Source of the DNA: Stutzerimonas stutzeri
GTDB taxonomy: Bacteria > Pseudomonadota > Gammaproteobacteria > Pseudomonadales > Pseudomonadaceae
NCBI RefSeq assembly: GCF_024448895.1
Contig: NZ_JAMOIC010000018.1
Coordinates: 53,471-117,470 of the forward strand
Direction of reading: 5' to 3'
Length of the DNA stretch: 64,000 nt
Shown here: positions 46,926 through 56,049 of the stretch, one piece after another
How the letters are laid out: every line of letters starts with the position of its first letter
Position numbering within the stretch: position 1 is the first letter of the stretch
Notes under the pieces: generated by a model
What the model was told of the DNA's origin: nothing
The model's database searches: none
Seen by the model: the letters and a program-made list of their open reading frames with translations, nothing else
Position numbers and translations under genes: made by a program

Positions 46926-46948
46926 GGAATCGCTGTGCCAATCGATGC

Positions 46949-47356
46949 TCATCGTTTGATGACACTCACGGGACTGGCCGCTAGAAGCATCGCGGCGAAC
47001 TCCACATCACCTAGGTGCGATGCAGGATTCTCTTGCTCCTTGAACCGAAGCCTTGCCGATTCGAAATAGGGGCCTTTGATTTCCCCCTGGCTAGCTACAA
47101 CCACAGCGGCATCGTCGGCCACGGCCGCCGCGTATCCACTCCAACCACTGCTGGAAGATTCAGTGGTCTGGTGACTGCTCATCAACGGTAGCCCGACAGT
47201 AACGAAAGCGGTTGAGATAAGACCTTCACCAAGGTCTCGCGCCTTCAGCAGGCACGGTGCACCTGTACAGGCTTCAGCTAAAACCGTTGGGGTTACAAAT
47301 AGGGCCGTGAGAAAGGCAGCGAGCAGGTACGTAGGATGCTTGGCGATGACAGACAT
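46949..47356 (-). CDS. DUF2388-like secreted protein
   Basis: A 135-aa protein of unknown function with a Sec signal peptide (YLLAAFLTALFVTPTVLA). The segment DDAAVVVASQGEIKGPYFESARLRF resembles the DUF2388 domain common in Pseudomonas (DDAASFVASQG...), so a periplasmic location is likely. The two cysteines at CTGAPC are close together near the mature N-terminus. AAGGATC precedes the ATG. It is flanked by two copies of the neighbouring gene tail and by repeats, suggesting it moved or that the region was rearranged. Confidence 0.72.
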   Translation of the reverse strand: MSVIAKHPTYLLAAFLTALFVTPTVLAEACTGAPCLLKARDLGEGLISTAFVTVGLPLMSSHQTTESSSSGWSGYAAAVADDAAVVVASQGEIKGPYFESARLRFKEQENPASHLGDVEFAAMLLAASPVSVIKR

Positions 47357-47543
47357 GATCGATCCTTGATTGTCTGGTGGGTGTTAAGCGTCGCGCATTG
47401 AACCCTATGCCGGGCAAGAGATAGCGGGCCTGTTTCACAAGGATGATCGTTGAAAAGCGTTTCCAGGGCAGTTGGATGGAAATCGCTCTGCCGAACCGCC
47501 CGGTCGCTTCTTATGCTGTACGGATCCCTCATCCCACACCTTA

Positions 47544-48620
47544 TCAATCCCAACCACTTGCATCTTCGGAATCTCTTATCGACCCCGGCGTCCGCGAAAA
47601 GCGTGGAGCGGGTGCGGCGTGCAGGGCGCCGTCGATGTCGCGGTAAACGCCACGTTCCCGCATATGCGGATGCTGTGCGGCTTCCTCCAGCGTGAGTACC
47701 GGCGCGAAGCAGGCGTCAGTGCTTTCGAGCAGGGCGCACCATTGGGCTTGGGTTCGACTGGCGAACAGCGCGGCGAGCTGTTCGCTTTGTTCCCGCCATT
47801 GCGCAGGGTCGGTGCAGCCATCGCGTAATGACTCGGGCGCATCGATTCGTTGCATCAGCTCGTAGAAAAACTGCGGCTCCAGCGGGCCGATGGCAAGGTC
47901 GCGGCCGTCTGCGCAGGTGTAGCAGCGGTAATGGGGCGCGGCGCCGGAAAGTAGGTTGCGGTCGCGCTCGAGGGATATGGCGCCGCTGGGCAGTAGCCCG
48001 GCGAAAAAGCTCATCATCGAAGACACCCCGTCGACAATGGCCGCATCGACCACCTGGCCTTGGCCGGATCTTTCCCGCTCCCAGAGCGCAGCCATGATGC
48101 CAAATGCGAGGTACAACGACCCGCCACCAAAATCGCCGACAAGATTGAGTGGAGGTATCGACGGCCCTTCGCGACCGCCGATGGCAGCCAGCGCGCCGGT
48201 GATCGCCAGATAGTTGATGTCGTGCCCGGCGCTTTTGGCCAATGGCCCAGTCTGGCCCCAGCCCGTCATGCGACCGTAGACCAGCCGAGTATTGCGTGCA
48301 TGCACCTGCTCCGGCCCGAGCCCAAGACGTTCCATCACGCCGGGGCGAAAGCCTTCAATCAGCACATCCGCCTTGTCGGCGAGCGACAGGCAGCGTTCAC
48401 GTCCCGAGTCAGTGCGGATATCCAGCGTTAACCGTTTACGGCCGCGGTCAACAACTGGATTGGGCCAACCATTACCGCCCTCACGATCGATGCGAATCAC
48501 CTCGGCGCCGAGGTCGGCCAGCAGCATCGCGCAGTGCGGGCCGGGGCCGATGCTGGCGAATTCCAGCACGCGCAGGCCGAGTAGAGGACCTTGGCGGTGT
48601 TGAGCTTCATCGAACGGCAT
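47544..48620 (-). CDS. CoA-transferase family III / alpha-methylacyl-CoA racemase-like
   Basis: Protein of 358 aa in the CaiB/BaiF/AMACR family. It opens with GPLLGLRVLEFASIGPGPHCAMLLADLGAEVIRID, and has RGRKRLTLDI, DVLIEGFRPGVMERLGLGP, RLVYGRMTGWGQTGPLAKSAGHDINYLA and the acidic-containing GGGSLYLAFGI segment. These match racemases acting on 2-methyl-branched acyl-CoA better than formyl-CoA or carnitine transferases. Between the isoleucine and valine clusters it could epimerise 2-methylbutyryl-CoA or other 2-methylacyl-CoA so that stereospecific dehydrogenases can use them; that role is inference. Confidence 0.9.
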   Translation of the reverse strand: MPFDEAQHRQGPLLGLRVLEFASIGPGPHCAMLLADLGAEVIRIDREGGNGWPNPVVDRGRKRLTLDIRTDSGRERCLSLADKADVLIEGFRPGVMERLGLGPEQVHARNTRLVYGRMTGWGQTGPLAKSAGHDINYLAITGALAAIGGREGPSIPPLNLVGDFGGGSLYLAFGIMAALWERERSGQGQVVDAAIVDGVSSMMSFFAGLLPSGAISLERDRNLLSGAAPHYRCYTCADGRDLAIGPLEPQFFYELMQRIDAPESLRDGCTDPAQWREQSEQLAALFASRTQAQWCALLESTDACFAPVLTLEEAAQHPHMRERGVYRDIDGALHAAPAPRFSRTPGSIRDSEDASGWD

Positions 48621-48646
48621 GGGGTGCTCCTGGTGATGTACCGGTA
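48621..48646 (-). promoter_or_regulatory. Leader of the CoA-transferase gene
   Basis: Only 26 bp separate the start of the CoA-transferase gene from the repeat array at 48647-49231. The ribosome-site sequence GGAGCACCCC (minus strand) lies just before the ATG. Any promoter must therefore lie in or beyond the repeat array. Confidence 0.4.
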
Positions 48647-49231
48647 ATGGGTATCGCAGGCTCAGCCCCCGCTAGGTTTTTGGGCTGATGTCGCTTGCGA
48701 ATCATGATTACGGGCGTACGAAGTGTTGTTCGATGGGTATCGCAGGCTCAACCCACCCTACGGGGCAGGCGTCGTAGGATGGCATTGAGCGCAGCGATAC
48801 CCATCAAGCCCTAGGGTTTGTGGCTGGTGTCGCTTGCGGAGCATGAATGCGGGCGGGTGGAGTGTTGGTTCGATGGGTATCGCAGGCTCAACCCATCCTG
48901 CGGGGCAGATGTTCGTAGGATGGCGTTAAGCGTAGCGATACCCATCAAGCCCTACGGTTTGTGGCTGGTGTCGCTTGCGAATCATGATTGCGGGCGGGCG
49001 GAATGTTGGTTCGATGGGTTTCGCAGGCTCAACCCATCCTACGGGGCAGATGTTCGTAGGATGGCGTTGAGCGGAGCGATACCCATCAAGCCTTAAGGTT
49101 TTTGGGCTGGTGTCGCTTGCGGAGCATGATTGCGGGCGGGTGGATTGTTGGTTCGATGGGTATCGCAGGCTCAACCCATCCTACGGGGCAGATGTTCGTA
49201 GGATCGCGTTGTGCGGAGCGATACCCATCAG
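48647..49231. repeat. Tandem array of about 140-142-bp units (GATGGGTATCGCAGGCTCAA family)
   Basis: A truncated first copy at 48647 and four further copies starting at 48731, 48871, 49012 and 49154. Each contains CGATGGGTATCGCAGGCTCA, GGGGCAGATGTTCGTAGGAT, GCGATACCCATCA and a spacer with GGCTGGTGTCGCTTGCG. GATGGGTATCGC and GCGATACCCATC are inverted, so each unit can fold. The last copy runs into the 3' end of the acyl-CoA synthetase gene and supplies its stop codon (TCA at 49228-49230). A single related copy is at 13956. Confidence 0.93.
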
Positions 49232-50898
49232 GCCCGACTTACTGACGTCCCATTCGCGGCGCATGCTTCGTCAGTTGGCGTGTCGATGAGATAACTGCGG
49301 TAGCGATCACGCAGGTTTTTCTTGTCGATCTTGCCGGTGGCGGTAAGCGGAACGGAATCGAAAATCACCGCATCGGGCATCCACCATTTGACGATCTGGG
49401 GCTCGAGGTAGGCGAGGACCGCTTCGGCGCTCGTCTCTGCATCGTCGTGCGGTTCGATGATAAGGATGGGCCGCTCTTCCCATTTCTCGTGGGTCACGCC
49501 GACCACCGCGGCGATGCGCACACCTGGGCAGGCTACGGCGATGTTCTCGATGTCGATGGAGCTGATCCACTCTCCGCCGGACTTGATCACGTCCTTGCTG
49601 CGGTCGGTGATGCGCATGTAGCCGTTGGGGTCGAGGGTGGCGATGTCCCCGGTGTCGAACCAACCGTCGTCGTCCAACGCGCTGGTTTCGCTGCGGAAAT
49701 AACGCTCGACGGTCCAGGGCCCACGAACCAGCAGCGCGCCCGAACTGACGCCGTCATGGGGCAATGCGTTGCCCGTTTCATCGACGATTTTCAGCTCGAT
49801 ACCGAATTGCAAGCGGCCCTGACGCGTCCAGATCGCCTCGTTGGTTGCAGCCTCGCCGAGGGCGGTGAGCTTGGGCGTCGGGGTGGCGACTACGCCCAGC
49901 GGGCTGGTTTCGGTCATGCCCCAGAGCTGTCGGACGCTCACGCCGTAACGGGTCTCGAACTTCTCGGCCATTGCCCTTGGCACGGCCGAGCCCGCGATCA
50001 CCAGGCACTTGAGATGGCCCGTGCTTTCGCCGGTGCGCTCAAGATAATTGAGGTACATGGTCCAGATCGTCGGCACACCGCCGGAGAAGGTCACGCCTTC
50101 TGCCTGGATCAACTCCTGCAGCGAGGCGCCATCCATCTTGTCGCACGGCAGCACGAACTTGCAGCCGGTGATGGCGGCGGTAAACGGGACGCCCCAGGCG
50201 GTGGCGTGGTACAGCGACGAGCACGGCATGATGCAGTCGAACGCCGAGAAGCCGAAGGCACCCGTAAGCCCGGCAGCCATGGCGTGCAGCACGACCGAAC
50301 GATGACTGTAGACGACGCCCTTCGGGTTGCCGGTAGTGCCGGAGGTGTAGCAGAGCATGGCGCCTGCGTTCTCATCGAACTGCGGCCACTCGGTGACGGG
50401 TGCCTGCTTGGCGATCAAGGCTTCATAACTGAGCGCACCCACTTCGCCTGGGTCCGTGCGTTGCTCATCAGAGAGCATGATGAAGGTGTGGATGTGTTCC
50501 AGCCGTGGTCGTACGCGCTCGACCACCGCGAGAAAGCTGCGATCGAACAGCAGCACGCCGCTCCCGGCGTGGTTCAAGGTGTAGATGATCTGCTCGTCGG
50601 ACAGCCGTGGATTGGCGGTATGCAACACGGCACCTATGCCAGGTACGGCGAAGAACAGCTCGAAGTGTCGATGGGTGTTCCAGGCCATGGATGACACCAG
50701 ATCGCCCGGCTGCACGCCGAGGCTGCGCAGCATGGCAGCGGCCTGACCGGCGCGCCTCGCGAGGCCGGCGTAGTCGTAACGCCATTGGGGTTCGTCCACC
50801 AGCCGCGACACGATTTCCTGATCGCCATGGGCCAAGGCGGCGTGGGTCAGGATGCCGCTGATCATCAGCGGGGTCTGCTGCATCGTACCTTTGAGCAT
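49228..50898 (-). CDS. Acyl-CoA synthetase (DmdB/FadD-like)
   Basis: ATP-dependent acid:CoA ligase of 556 aa with the AMP-binding motif [25 protein letters not shown] and the hinge region [21 protein letters not shown]; the C-terminal catalytic Lys is in [15 protein letters not shown]. Sequence style is that of the medium-chain and 3-methylmercaptopropionyl-CoA (DmdB-like) ligases. Position at the head of the valine branch suggests activation of a short branched acid such as isobutyrate. AAGGAT precedes the ATG at 50898. The final codons and stop lie at the edge of the repeat array. Confidence 0.92.
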   Translation of the reverse strand: MLKGTMQQTPLMISGILTHAALAHGDQEIVSRLVDEPQWRYDYAGLARRAGQAAAMLRSLGVQPGDLVSSMAWNTHRHFELFFAVPGIGAVLHTANPRLSDEQIIYTLNHAGSGVLLFDRSFLAVVERVRPRLEHIHTFIMLSDEQRTDPGEVGALSYEALIAKQAPVTEWPQFDENAGAMLCYTSGTTGNPKGVVYSHRSVVLHAMAAGLTGAFGFSAFDCIMPCSSLYHATAWGVPFTAAITGCKFVLPCDKMDGASLQELIQAEGVTFSGGVPTIWTMYLNYLERTGESTGHLKCLVIAGSAVPRAMAEKFETRYGVSVRQLWGMTETSPLGVVATPTPKLTALGEAATNEAIWTRQGRLQFGIELKIVDETGNALPHDGVSSGALLVRGPWTVERYFRSETSALDDDGWFDTGDIATLDPNGYMRITDRSKDVIKSGGEWISSIDIENIAVACPGVRIAAVVGVTHEKWEERPILIIEPHDDAETSAEAVLAYLEPQIVKWWMPDAVIFDSVPLTATGKIDKKNLRDRYRSYLIDTPTDEACAANGTSVSRA

Positions 50899-51004
50899 CG
50901 TCGTATCCTTCTTATTGTTGTCTGGATGGCGGGCGCGCTTGCCGCTATCTCGCTCGGATTACTGCTTCGAGGTGTTTCTTCTTCACCGTCTGGTGCCAAG
51001 CCTT

Positions 51005-51026
51005 GATCGCCAGCAAGCTGGCTCCT
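51005..51026. repeat. Single REP palindrome GATCGCCAGCAAGCTGGCTC
   Basis: One copy of the palindrome arrayed at 42266-42978, in the 228-bp space between the acyl-CoA synthetase and the isobutyryl-CoA dehydrogenase genes. Confidence 0.75.
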
Positions 51027-51126
51027 CAAAAGCAGGTTGCGCCTAGTCCGACCGGCAATCCCGTACCGGACGATTTCTGCTGATCATTAGCAAAACCCAG
51101 GTGTGGTTCACCGCCCCTGAGATCGA

Positions 51127-52278
51127 TCACAACCCGTAGTTATTCAACTCCCTCGCGATCAGCAGACGCTGGATTTCGCTAGAACCTTCATAAATTTGCG
51201 TAATCCGCGCATCGCGGTAGTAGCGCTCGACCGGGTAATCCTCCAGATATCCATAGCCACCGTGGATCTGCATGGCCTTGGAGCACACGTATTCGGCGAC
51301 CTCGGAGGCGAACAGCTTGGCTTGGGACGCCTCGGACAGGCACGGCAGGTTGGCGCTGCGCAGGCGGGCGGCATGCAGGATCAACAGCCGCGCGGCGTTG
51401 AGCCGGGTGTGCATGTCGGCTAGCATGTTCGCCACGCTCTGGTGCTCGATGATCGGCTTGTCGAACTGGATGCGTTCGCGGGCATACCCCAGCGCCGCTT
51501 CGAATGCTGCACGCGCGATACCCAGCGCTTGGGCGCCGATGCCGATGCGACCGCCTTCGAGGTTCGATAGGGCAATCGCCAGGCCTTTGCCACGCGGGCC
51601 GAGCAAATCGGCTTCGGGGATGCGGCAGTCGCGAAGGGTCACGCCGCAGGTATCCGAGGCGCGGATGCCCATCTTGCTTTCCATGCGATCGACGACGAAA
51701 CCGGGGTTATCGGTGGGCACCAGAAACGCGGACAGGCCTTTCTTGCCCAGGTCCGGATCGGTGACGGCGAAGACGATGGCGATCTTGGCGCGCTTGCCGT
51801 TGCTGACGAACTGCTTGGCGCCGTTGATCACCCACTCGCCGTTTTGCAGCACGGCGCGGGTGCGCAGGTTGTGTGCTTCGGAGCCGGCCTGGGGCTCGGT
51901 CAGGGCGAAGCAGCCGATGGCACGACCGGCTGCCAGATCCGGCAGCCATTCATCCTGCTGCTCGGGCGTGCCGTATTTGAGAATGGGGCCGCACCCGACC
52001 GAGCTGTGAATGCTCATCAGCGCGCCAATCGCGCCGTCACCGGCCGAGATTTCCTCGACCGCCAGGGCATAGGCGACGTAATCAATGTAGGTGCCGCCCC
52101 ATTGCTCGGGGACGATCATGCCCAGCAGGCCGAGGTCGCCCAGTTGAGTCACGGTGTCGTCGCCAATCCAGCCGGCTTTTTCCCAGGCTTGGGCCTTGGG
52201 GGCGATTTCGGCGCGGGCGAAGTCACGCGCCATGTCGCGGATCATCCGCTGTTCTTCGGTCAGTTCGATGTCTTGCAT
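51127..52278 (-). CDS. Isobutyryl-CoA dehydrogenase
   Basis: FAD-dependent acyl-CoA dehydrogenase of 383 aa. [41 protein letters not shown] and [21 protein letters not shown] are family segments; the catalytic Glu364 is in [11 protein letters not shown]. It is the first gene of an apparent operon with the hydrolase and mmsB (10-bp and 2-bp gaps), so isobutyryl-CoA to methacrylyl-CoA, the valine step, is the best assignment. Sequence alone cannot exclude 2-methylbutyryl-CoA. Confidence 0.92.
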   Translation of the reverse strand: MQDIELTEEQRMIRDMARDFARAEIAPKAQAWEKAGWIGDDTVTQLGDLGLLGMIVPEQWGGTYIDYVAYALAVEEISAGDGAIGALMSIHSSVGCGPILKYGTPEQQDEWLPDLAAGRAIGCFALTEPQAGSEAHNLRTRAVLQNGEWVINGAKQFVSNGKRAKIAIVFAVTDPDLGKKGLSAFLVPTDNPGFVVDRMESKMGIRASDTCGVTLRDCRIPEADLLGPRGKGLAIALSNLEGGRIGIGAQALGIARAAFEAALGYARERIQFDKPIIEHQSVANMLADMHTRLNAARLLILHAARLRSANLPCLSEASQAKLFASEVAEYVCSKAMQIHGGYGYLEDYPVERYYRDARITQIYEGSSEIQRLLIARELNNYGL

Positions 52279-52288
52279 GTGCAGCTCC

Positions 52289-53344
52289 TCAGACGCCGGC
52301 GAAGAAGGCCGCCACGCGCTCGGACGTCACTTCATCGAGCGTAGGCGGGTTCCAGCGTGGATTCTTGTCCTTGTCGACGATCAGCGCGCGAACGCCTTCG
52401 ATGATGTCGCCGCCGTCGAACCACTGACGGTCCAGATGCAGCTCCATGGCAAAGCACTCGGCCAGTGACAGCGTTCGGCCCCGGCGGAGCATTTCCAGCG
52501 TGACGCTGACTGACAGCGGCGAGCGGCTGTCGATGACCTTGAGCGTTTCTGCCGCCCAGTCGCGGTATTCCGGACGGTTTTCCCCAGCGAGCGATTGGCG
52601 GATGGCGATGACGGTGTCGTGGGCGAAATGCTGTTCGATGGCGGGCGCAAGCATCTTGAAGGGGGCGTCCGGCAATTCAGTGCTACCCATGTCCTTGAGC
52701 AGCGCGGTCAACGTGCCCTCGGCAGGTGCTTTCCAGTCCTGCTTATCCAGTTGCTGTTCCAGCTCGGCGAAGCGTTCGTAGGGGACGCAGCAGTCGGCAA
52801 GGCCTGCATACAACGCATCAGCCGACCCCACATGGTTGCCGGTCAGGCCCATGTAGATGCCAAGGTTATTCGGCAGGCGAGACAGGAAGTAGCTGCCGCC
52901 GACATCTGGGAAATAGCCAATACCGACTTCCGGCATGCCCATCCGCGTTCGGTCGGAAATCACTCGCAGCGAGGCGCCCTGAACCAGGCCCATGCCGCCA
53001 CCGAGTACGAAGCCGTTCATCAACGCCATCAGCGGTTTGCTGTACGCATGGATGTACTGATCCAGTGCGTATTCTTCCTCGAAGAACTCGCAGTGCAGGC
53101 TGTCGCCGTTCTGATAGCTGTCGTACAACGAGCGGATGTCGCCGCCGGCGCAAAAGGCTTTCTCGCCAGCGCCACGGAGCACCACGGCAACTACCTCTTG
53201 TTCATCGGCCCACTCCTGCAATTGCCGGTGGAGCATCCGCACCATCTCGAGGGTGACGGCATTCAGCCCGGCGGGTCGGTTGAGGGTGAGATAGCCGACG
53301 CGATTGCGAACCTCGATCAGTACCGGCGCTTCTGCCTGGGTCAT
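52289..53344 (-). CDS. 3-hydroxyisobutyryl-CoA hydrolase
   Basis: Crotonase-superfamily thioesterase of 351 aa, the usual size for HIBYL-CoA hydrolases and about 90 residues longer than plain hydratases. Features are [69 protein letters not shown] with the catalytic acidic residues, and the long C-terminal extension ending [11 protein letters not shown]. It releases free 3-hydroxyisobutyrate from its CoA ester for MmsB. It lies between the dehydrogenase and mmsB with 10-bp and 2-bp spacers. Confidence 0.94.
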   Translation of the reverse strand: MTQAEAPVLIEVRNRVGYLTLNRPAGLNAVTLEMVRMLHRQLQEWADEQEVVAVVLRGAGEKAFCAGGDIRSLYDSYQNGDSLHCEFFEEEYALDQYIHAYSKPLMALMNGFVLGGGMGLVQGASLRVISDRTRMGMPEVGIGYFPDVGGSYFLSRLPNNLGIYMGLTGNHVGSADALYAGLADCCVPYERFAELEQQLDKQDWKAPAEGTLTALLKDMGSTELPDAPFKMLAPAIEQHFAHDTVIAIRQSLAGENRPEYRDWAAETLKVIDSRSPLSVSVTLEMLRRGRTLSLAECFAMELHLDRQWFDGGDIIEGVRALIVDKDKNPRWNPPTLDEVTSERVAAFFAGV

Positions 53345-53346
53345 GT

Positions 53347-54237
53347 TTAATCCTCTTGGCGGTAGAGTTTGATGATCGCGGAGAAGTCCAGTGCACCATG
53401 GCCCTGCACGCTGAAGGCCTGGTACAGCTGCTGCGCGAGACCGCCGAGGATAACCGGCTGGTGCACTTGTTTGGCCGCTTCGCTGGCCAGTCCGAGGTCC
53501 TTTAGCATGAGGTCGGTGCCGAAACCGCCGGTGTACCCGCGCGAGGCCGGGCCGTTTTCCAGCACGCCAGGGAAGGGGTTGTTGATCTCCGATGCCCAGC
53601 AGCGGCCACTGGAGGAATTGATGATGCCTGCGAGGACCTTGGCGTCCATCCCCAGCGCAACGCCGAGGGACATGGCTTCAGCCACGCCAATCATCGAGAT
53701 GCCCAGCAGCATGTTGTTGGCGACCTTGGCGACCTGACCATTGCCGGTGTCGCCGCAGTGAACGATGTTCTTGCCCATCGTCGCGAGGATCGGCTGGGCC
53801 TTCTGGAAGTCCGCCTCGCTGCCGCCGACCATGAAGGTCAGCGTGCCAGCGGCCGCGCCGACGGTACCGCCGGACACCGGCGCGTCGAGCATCGGATTGC
53901 CATTCTTCGCAGCCGCAGCAGCCACTTCACGTGCCGACATTGGATCGATGGTGGAGGAGTCGATCAGCAGCACCCCGGCCGGAACCTGTGCCAGTAATCC
54001 GTCTTCGCCGAGGTAGACCTGCTTTACGTGCGCAGCGGCGGGCAGCATGGTGATGATGGCGTCGACGCCTGCTCGCGCAACCGCTGCAGGTGACGTCGCT
54101 TCTTTCGCGCCGGCTTCGACAAGGCCAGAAACCGCCTCAGCGGAGAGATCGAAGACCGTGACCTGATGGCCGGCCTTGAGCAGGTTGCGCGCCATAGGCC
54201 CGCCCATGTTGCCGAGCCCTAGAAAACCGATATGCAT
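53347..54237 (-). CDS. mmsB: 3-hydroxyisobutyrate dehydrogenase
   Basis: NAD-dependent oxidation of 3-hydroxyisobutyrate to methylmalonate semialdehyde. The 296-aa protein begins with the dinucleotide fold IGFLGLGNMGGPMARNLL and carries DAPVSGGTVGAAAGTLTFMVGG and catalytic Lys171 in GNGQVAKVANNMLLG. Start at 54237 has AAGGAAA upstream; the frame running to 54282 is not needed. It follows mmsA by 67 bp with a hairpin between. Confidence 0.96.
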   Translation of the reverse strand: MHIGFLGLGNMGGPMARNLLKAGHQVTVFDLSAEAVSGLVEAGAKEATSPAAVARAGVDAIITMLPAAAHVKQVYLGEDGLLAQVPAGVLLIDSSTIDPMSAREVAAAAAKNGNPMLDAPVSGGTVGAAAGTLTFMVGGSEADFQKAQPILATMGKNIVHCGDTGNGQVAKVANNMLLGISMIGVAEAMSLGVALGMDAKVLAGIINSSSGRCWASEINNPFPGVLENGPASRGYTGGFGTDLMLKDLGLASEAAKQVHQPVILGGLAQQLYQAFSVQGHGALDFSAIIKLYRQED

Positions 54238-54273
54238 GGCCGTTTCCTTCTTGTTCTTGATTGACGGCTGAAG

Positions 54274-54298
54274 CGGCGCCACCCAGTGGTTGGCGCCG
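54274..54298 (-). other. Hairpin between mmsA and mmsB
   Basis: CGGCGCCA and TGGCGCCG (8 bp) with a 9-nt loop lie just after the mmsA stop. No T tract follows on the minus strand. It may stabilise mmsA mRNA or reduce mmsB expression. Confidence 0.45.
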
Positions 54299-54304
54299 AT
54301 CCGT

Positions 54305-55816
54305 TTACTTGAGGTTGATGGTGGTATTCACCGGCCCGCCGACTTCATTCTCGTCGAACCAGCGCTGAGTGATGGTCTTGGTCTGAGTGTAGAACTGCAC
54401 CACCTGCTTGCCGTACGGGCCGAGGTCGCCAAGCTTGGAGGCGCGGGACCCGGTGAAGGAGAACATCGGTACGGGCACCGGAATCGGCACGTTGATGCCT
54501 ACCTGGCCGACGTCGATTTCCTCCTGGAAATGCCGCGCCGCGGCGCCGGAGCGGGTGAAGAGGGCGGTGCCGTTGCCGTTGGGGTTGGCGTTGATCAGCT
54601 CGATGGCCTCGTCCAAGGTATCGACCTGCATCACGCAAAGCACCGGCCCGAAGATCTCCTCGCGGTAGATGCTCATTTCGGGCTTCACGCCGGAGAAGAT
54701 GGTTGGGCCTACGAAGTTGCCGCTGTCGTATCCCGCGACCTGTGGGTTGCGACCGTCCAGCACCAATTCCGCGCCTTCCGACACGCCGCGCTCGATGAGC
54801 GAGCTGATGCGATCCAGCGCCGCGCAGGACACCACCGGGCCGACATCGGTGCCGTTTTCGGCGCCGGCGTTGACTTTCAGTGTCTTGGCTTTGGCGATCA
54901 GATCCGGCAGCCAGTTGTTTGCTTCGCCCACGAGGATCAGCACCGACAGCGCCATGCAGCGCTGACCGGCCGCGCCAAATGCAGCGCCGGTCAGGTTGTT
55001 GAGGGTTTGTTCTTTGTGTGCATCGGCCAGGATGATGCCGTGGTTCTTCGCACCCATCATGCATTGCACACGCTTGCCGCCCTGGCTGGCGCGGTTGTAA
55101 ACGTGCGTACCGACCTTGGTCGAGCCGACGAAGGAGACAGCCTTGATGTCCGGGTGGTCGCAGATCAGGTTCACCGCATCGGCGCCGCCATGAATGACGT
55201 TGAGCACGCCTGGTGGAACACCGGCTTCCATGGCCAGCTCCGCCAGGCGCATGGTTACCATCGGGTCCTGCTCGGAGGGCTTGAGGACGAAGGTATTGCC
55301 GGTGGCGATGGCCATCGGGAACATCCACAGCGGGATCATTGCCGGGAAGTTGAACGGGGTAATACCAGCACAGACGCCCAGTGGCTGCAGCAAGGTGTAG
55401 GTGTCCACGCCCGTTGCAACATTGTTGGCCAGTTCGCCCAGCTGCAGATTGCCGATGCCGGCAGCGTGCTCGACCACTTCCAGGCCGCGGAACACATCCC
55501 CCTCGGCGTCCGGCAGGGTCTTGCCCTGCTCGGCAGTAAGGATCGCCGCCAGCTCCTTCATATTTTCGCGAATCAGTTGCTGGTACTTCAGAAAGATCCG
55601 CGAGCGCGCGCCGATGGGGGTCTTGCGCCAGGTCTTGAAGGCTTCCTTGGCGCTGGCTACCGCAGCGTTCATTTCCGCTTCGGTTGCGAAGGGAACGCGT
55701 GCCAGAACCTCTTGCGTGGCCGGGTTCACAATGTCGCGCCACTCGGTGGTAGACGACTCGACCAGCTCACCGCCGATCAGGAGTTTGACAGTTGGGATGG
55801 CACTTGACTGGGTCAT
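54305..55816 (-). CDS. mmsA: Methylmalonate-semialdehyde dehydrogenase (CoA-acylating)
   Basis: Converts methylmalonate semialdehyde with CoA and NAD to propionyl-CoA and CO2, ending valine breakdown. The 503-aa aldehyde dehydrogenase has [28 protein letters not shown] (cofactor loop) and catalytic Cys287 in [10 protein letters not shown], which is the hallmark context of this family. AGGA precedes the ATG. The 233-bp upstream space holds a pair of direct repeats at 55876 and 55945. No AraC-type MmsR gene is adjacent, unlike P. aeruginosa. Confidence 0.97.
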   Translation of the reverse strand: MTQSSAIPTVKLLIGGELVESSTTEWRDIVNPATQEVLARVPFATEAEMNAAVASAKEAFKTWRKTPIGARSRIFLKYQQLIRENMKELAAILTAEQGKTLPDAEGDVFRGLEVVEHAAGIGNLQLGELANNVATGVDTYTLLQPLGVCAGITPFNFPAMIPLWMFPMAIATGNTFVLKPSEQDPMVTMRLAELAMEAGVPPGVLNVIHGGADAVNLICDHPDIKAVSFVGSTKVGTHVYNRASQGGKRVQCMMGAKNHGIILADAHKEQTLNNLTGAAFGAAGQRCMALSVLILVGEANNWLPDLIAKAKTLKVNAGAENGTDVGPVVSCAALDRISSLIERGVSEGAELVLDGRNPQVAGYDSGNFVGPTIFSGVKPEMSIYREEIFGPVLCVMQVDTLDEAIELINANPNGNGTALFTRSGAAARHFQEEIDVGQVGINVPIPVPVPMFSFTGSRASKLGDLGPYGKQVVQFYTQTKTITQRWFDENEVGGPVNTTINLK

Positions 55817-55875
55817 GGCGGGTCCTAGCGTTAGTTGTTATTGGATCAGACGGATCATGTTGTCCTGATCCTAGA

Positions 55876-55957
55876 GTGCAAAATTGCCAACATCAATGCG
55901 GGTTGCTGCATAGCTGCTCTGCAGAAATACACAGTTAGATCGCCGTGCAAAACTGCC
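55876..55957. promoter_or_regulatory. Direct repeat GTGCAAAA(T/C)TGCC upstream of mmsA
   Basis: GTGCAAAATTGCC at 55876-55888 and GTGCAAAACTGCC at 55945-55957 differ at one of 13 positions and start 69 bp apart, about six to seven helical turns. They fall in the space between mmsA and a divergent sensor kinase gene. They look like paired activator sites, for example for an unlinked AraC-type regulator; this is inference. Confidence 0.45.
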
Positions 55958-56049
55958 GTGTCTCAAGCTTTCGCTGCTGGTCGTTACAGGGTTGAAGAAG
56001 CGAAGAGAGTCGGCAGGGCTGACTGATCGATTCGCCGGAATAGGTACAG

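Larger units (their letters stand above)
46271..46948. other. Repeat-filled intergenic region with no gene
   Basis: Holds two GGCGAATAAATTCGCC-type palindromes (46391-46412 and 46509-46531), one GATCGCGAGCAAGCTCGCTC palindrome (46555-46579), a decayed duplicate of the CoA-transferase gene tail (46620-46705) and two inverted-repeat elements with GTAGGGTGGAT ends (46708-46788 and 46846-46925). No credible reading frame is present. Confidence 0.75.

Noticed and set aside
48818-49096. Open frame with two peptide repeats (CGRVECWFDGYRRLNPS)
   Set aside because: Lies entirely in the 140-bp tandem array and repeats with it; no ribosome site or protein family features.
42266-49231. CRISPR arrays
   Set aside because: The two arrays have 135-142-bp units conserved over their whole length, not short repeats with unique 30-40-bp spacers, and no cas genes are present.
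54290-55807. Long frame antisense to mmsA (505 codons)
   Set aside because: Shadow of mmsA; His/Asp/Val-rich translation without any family signature.
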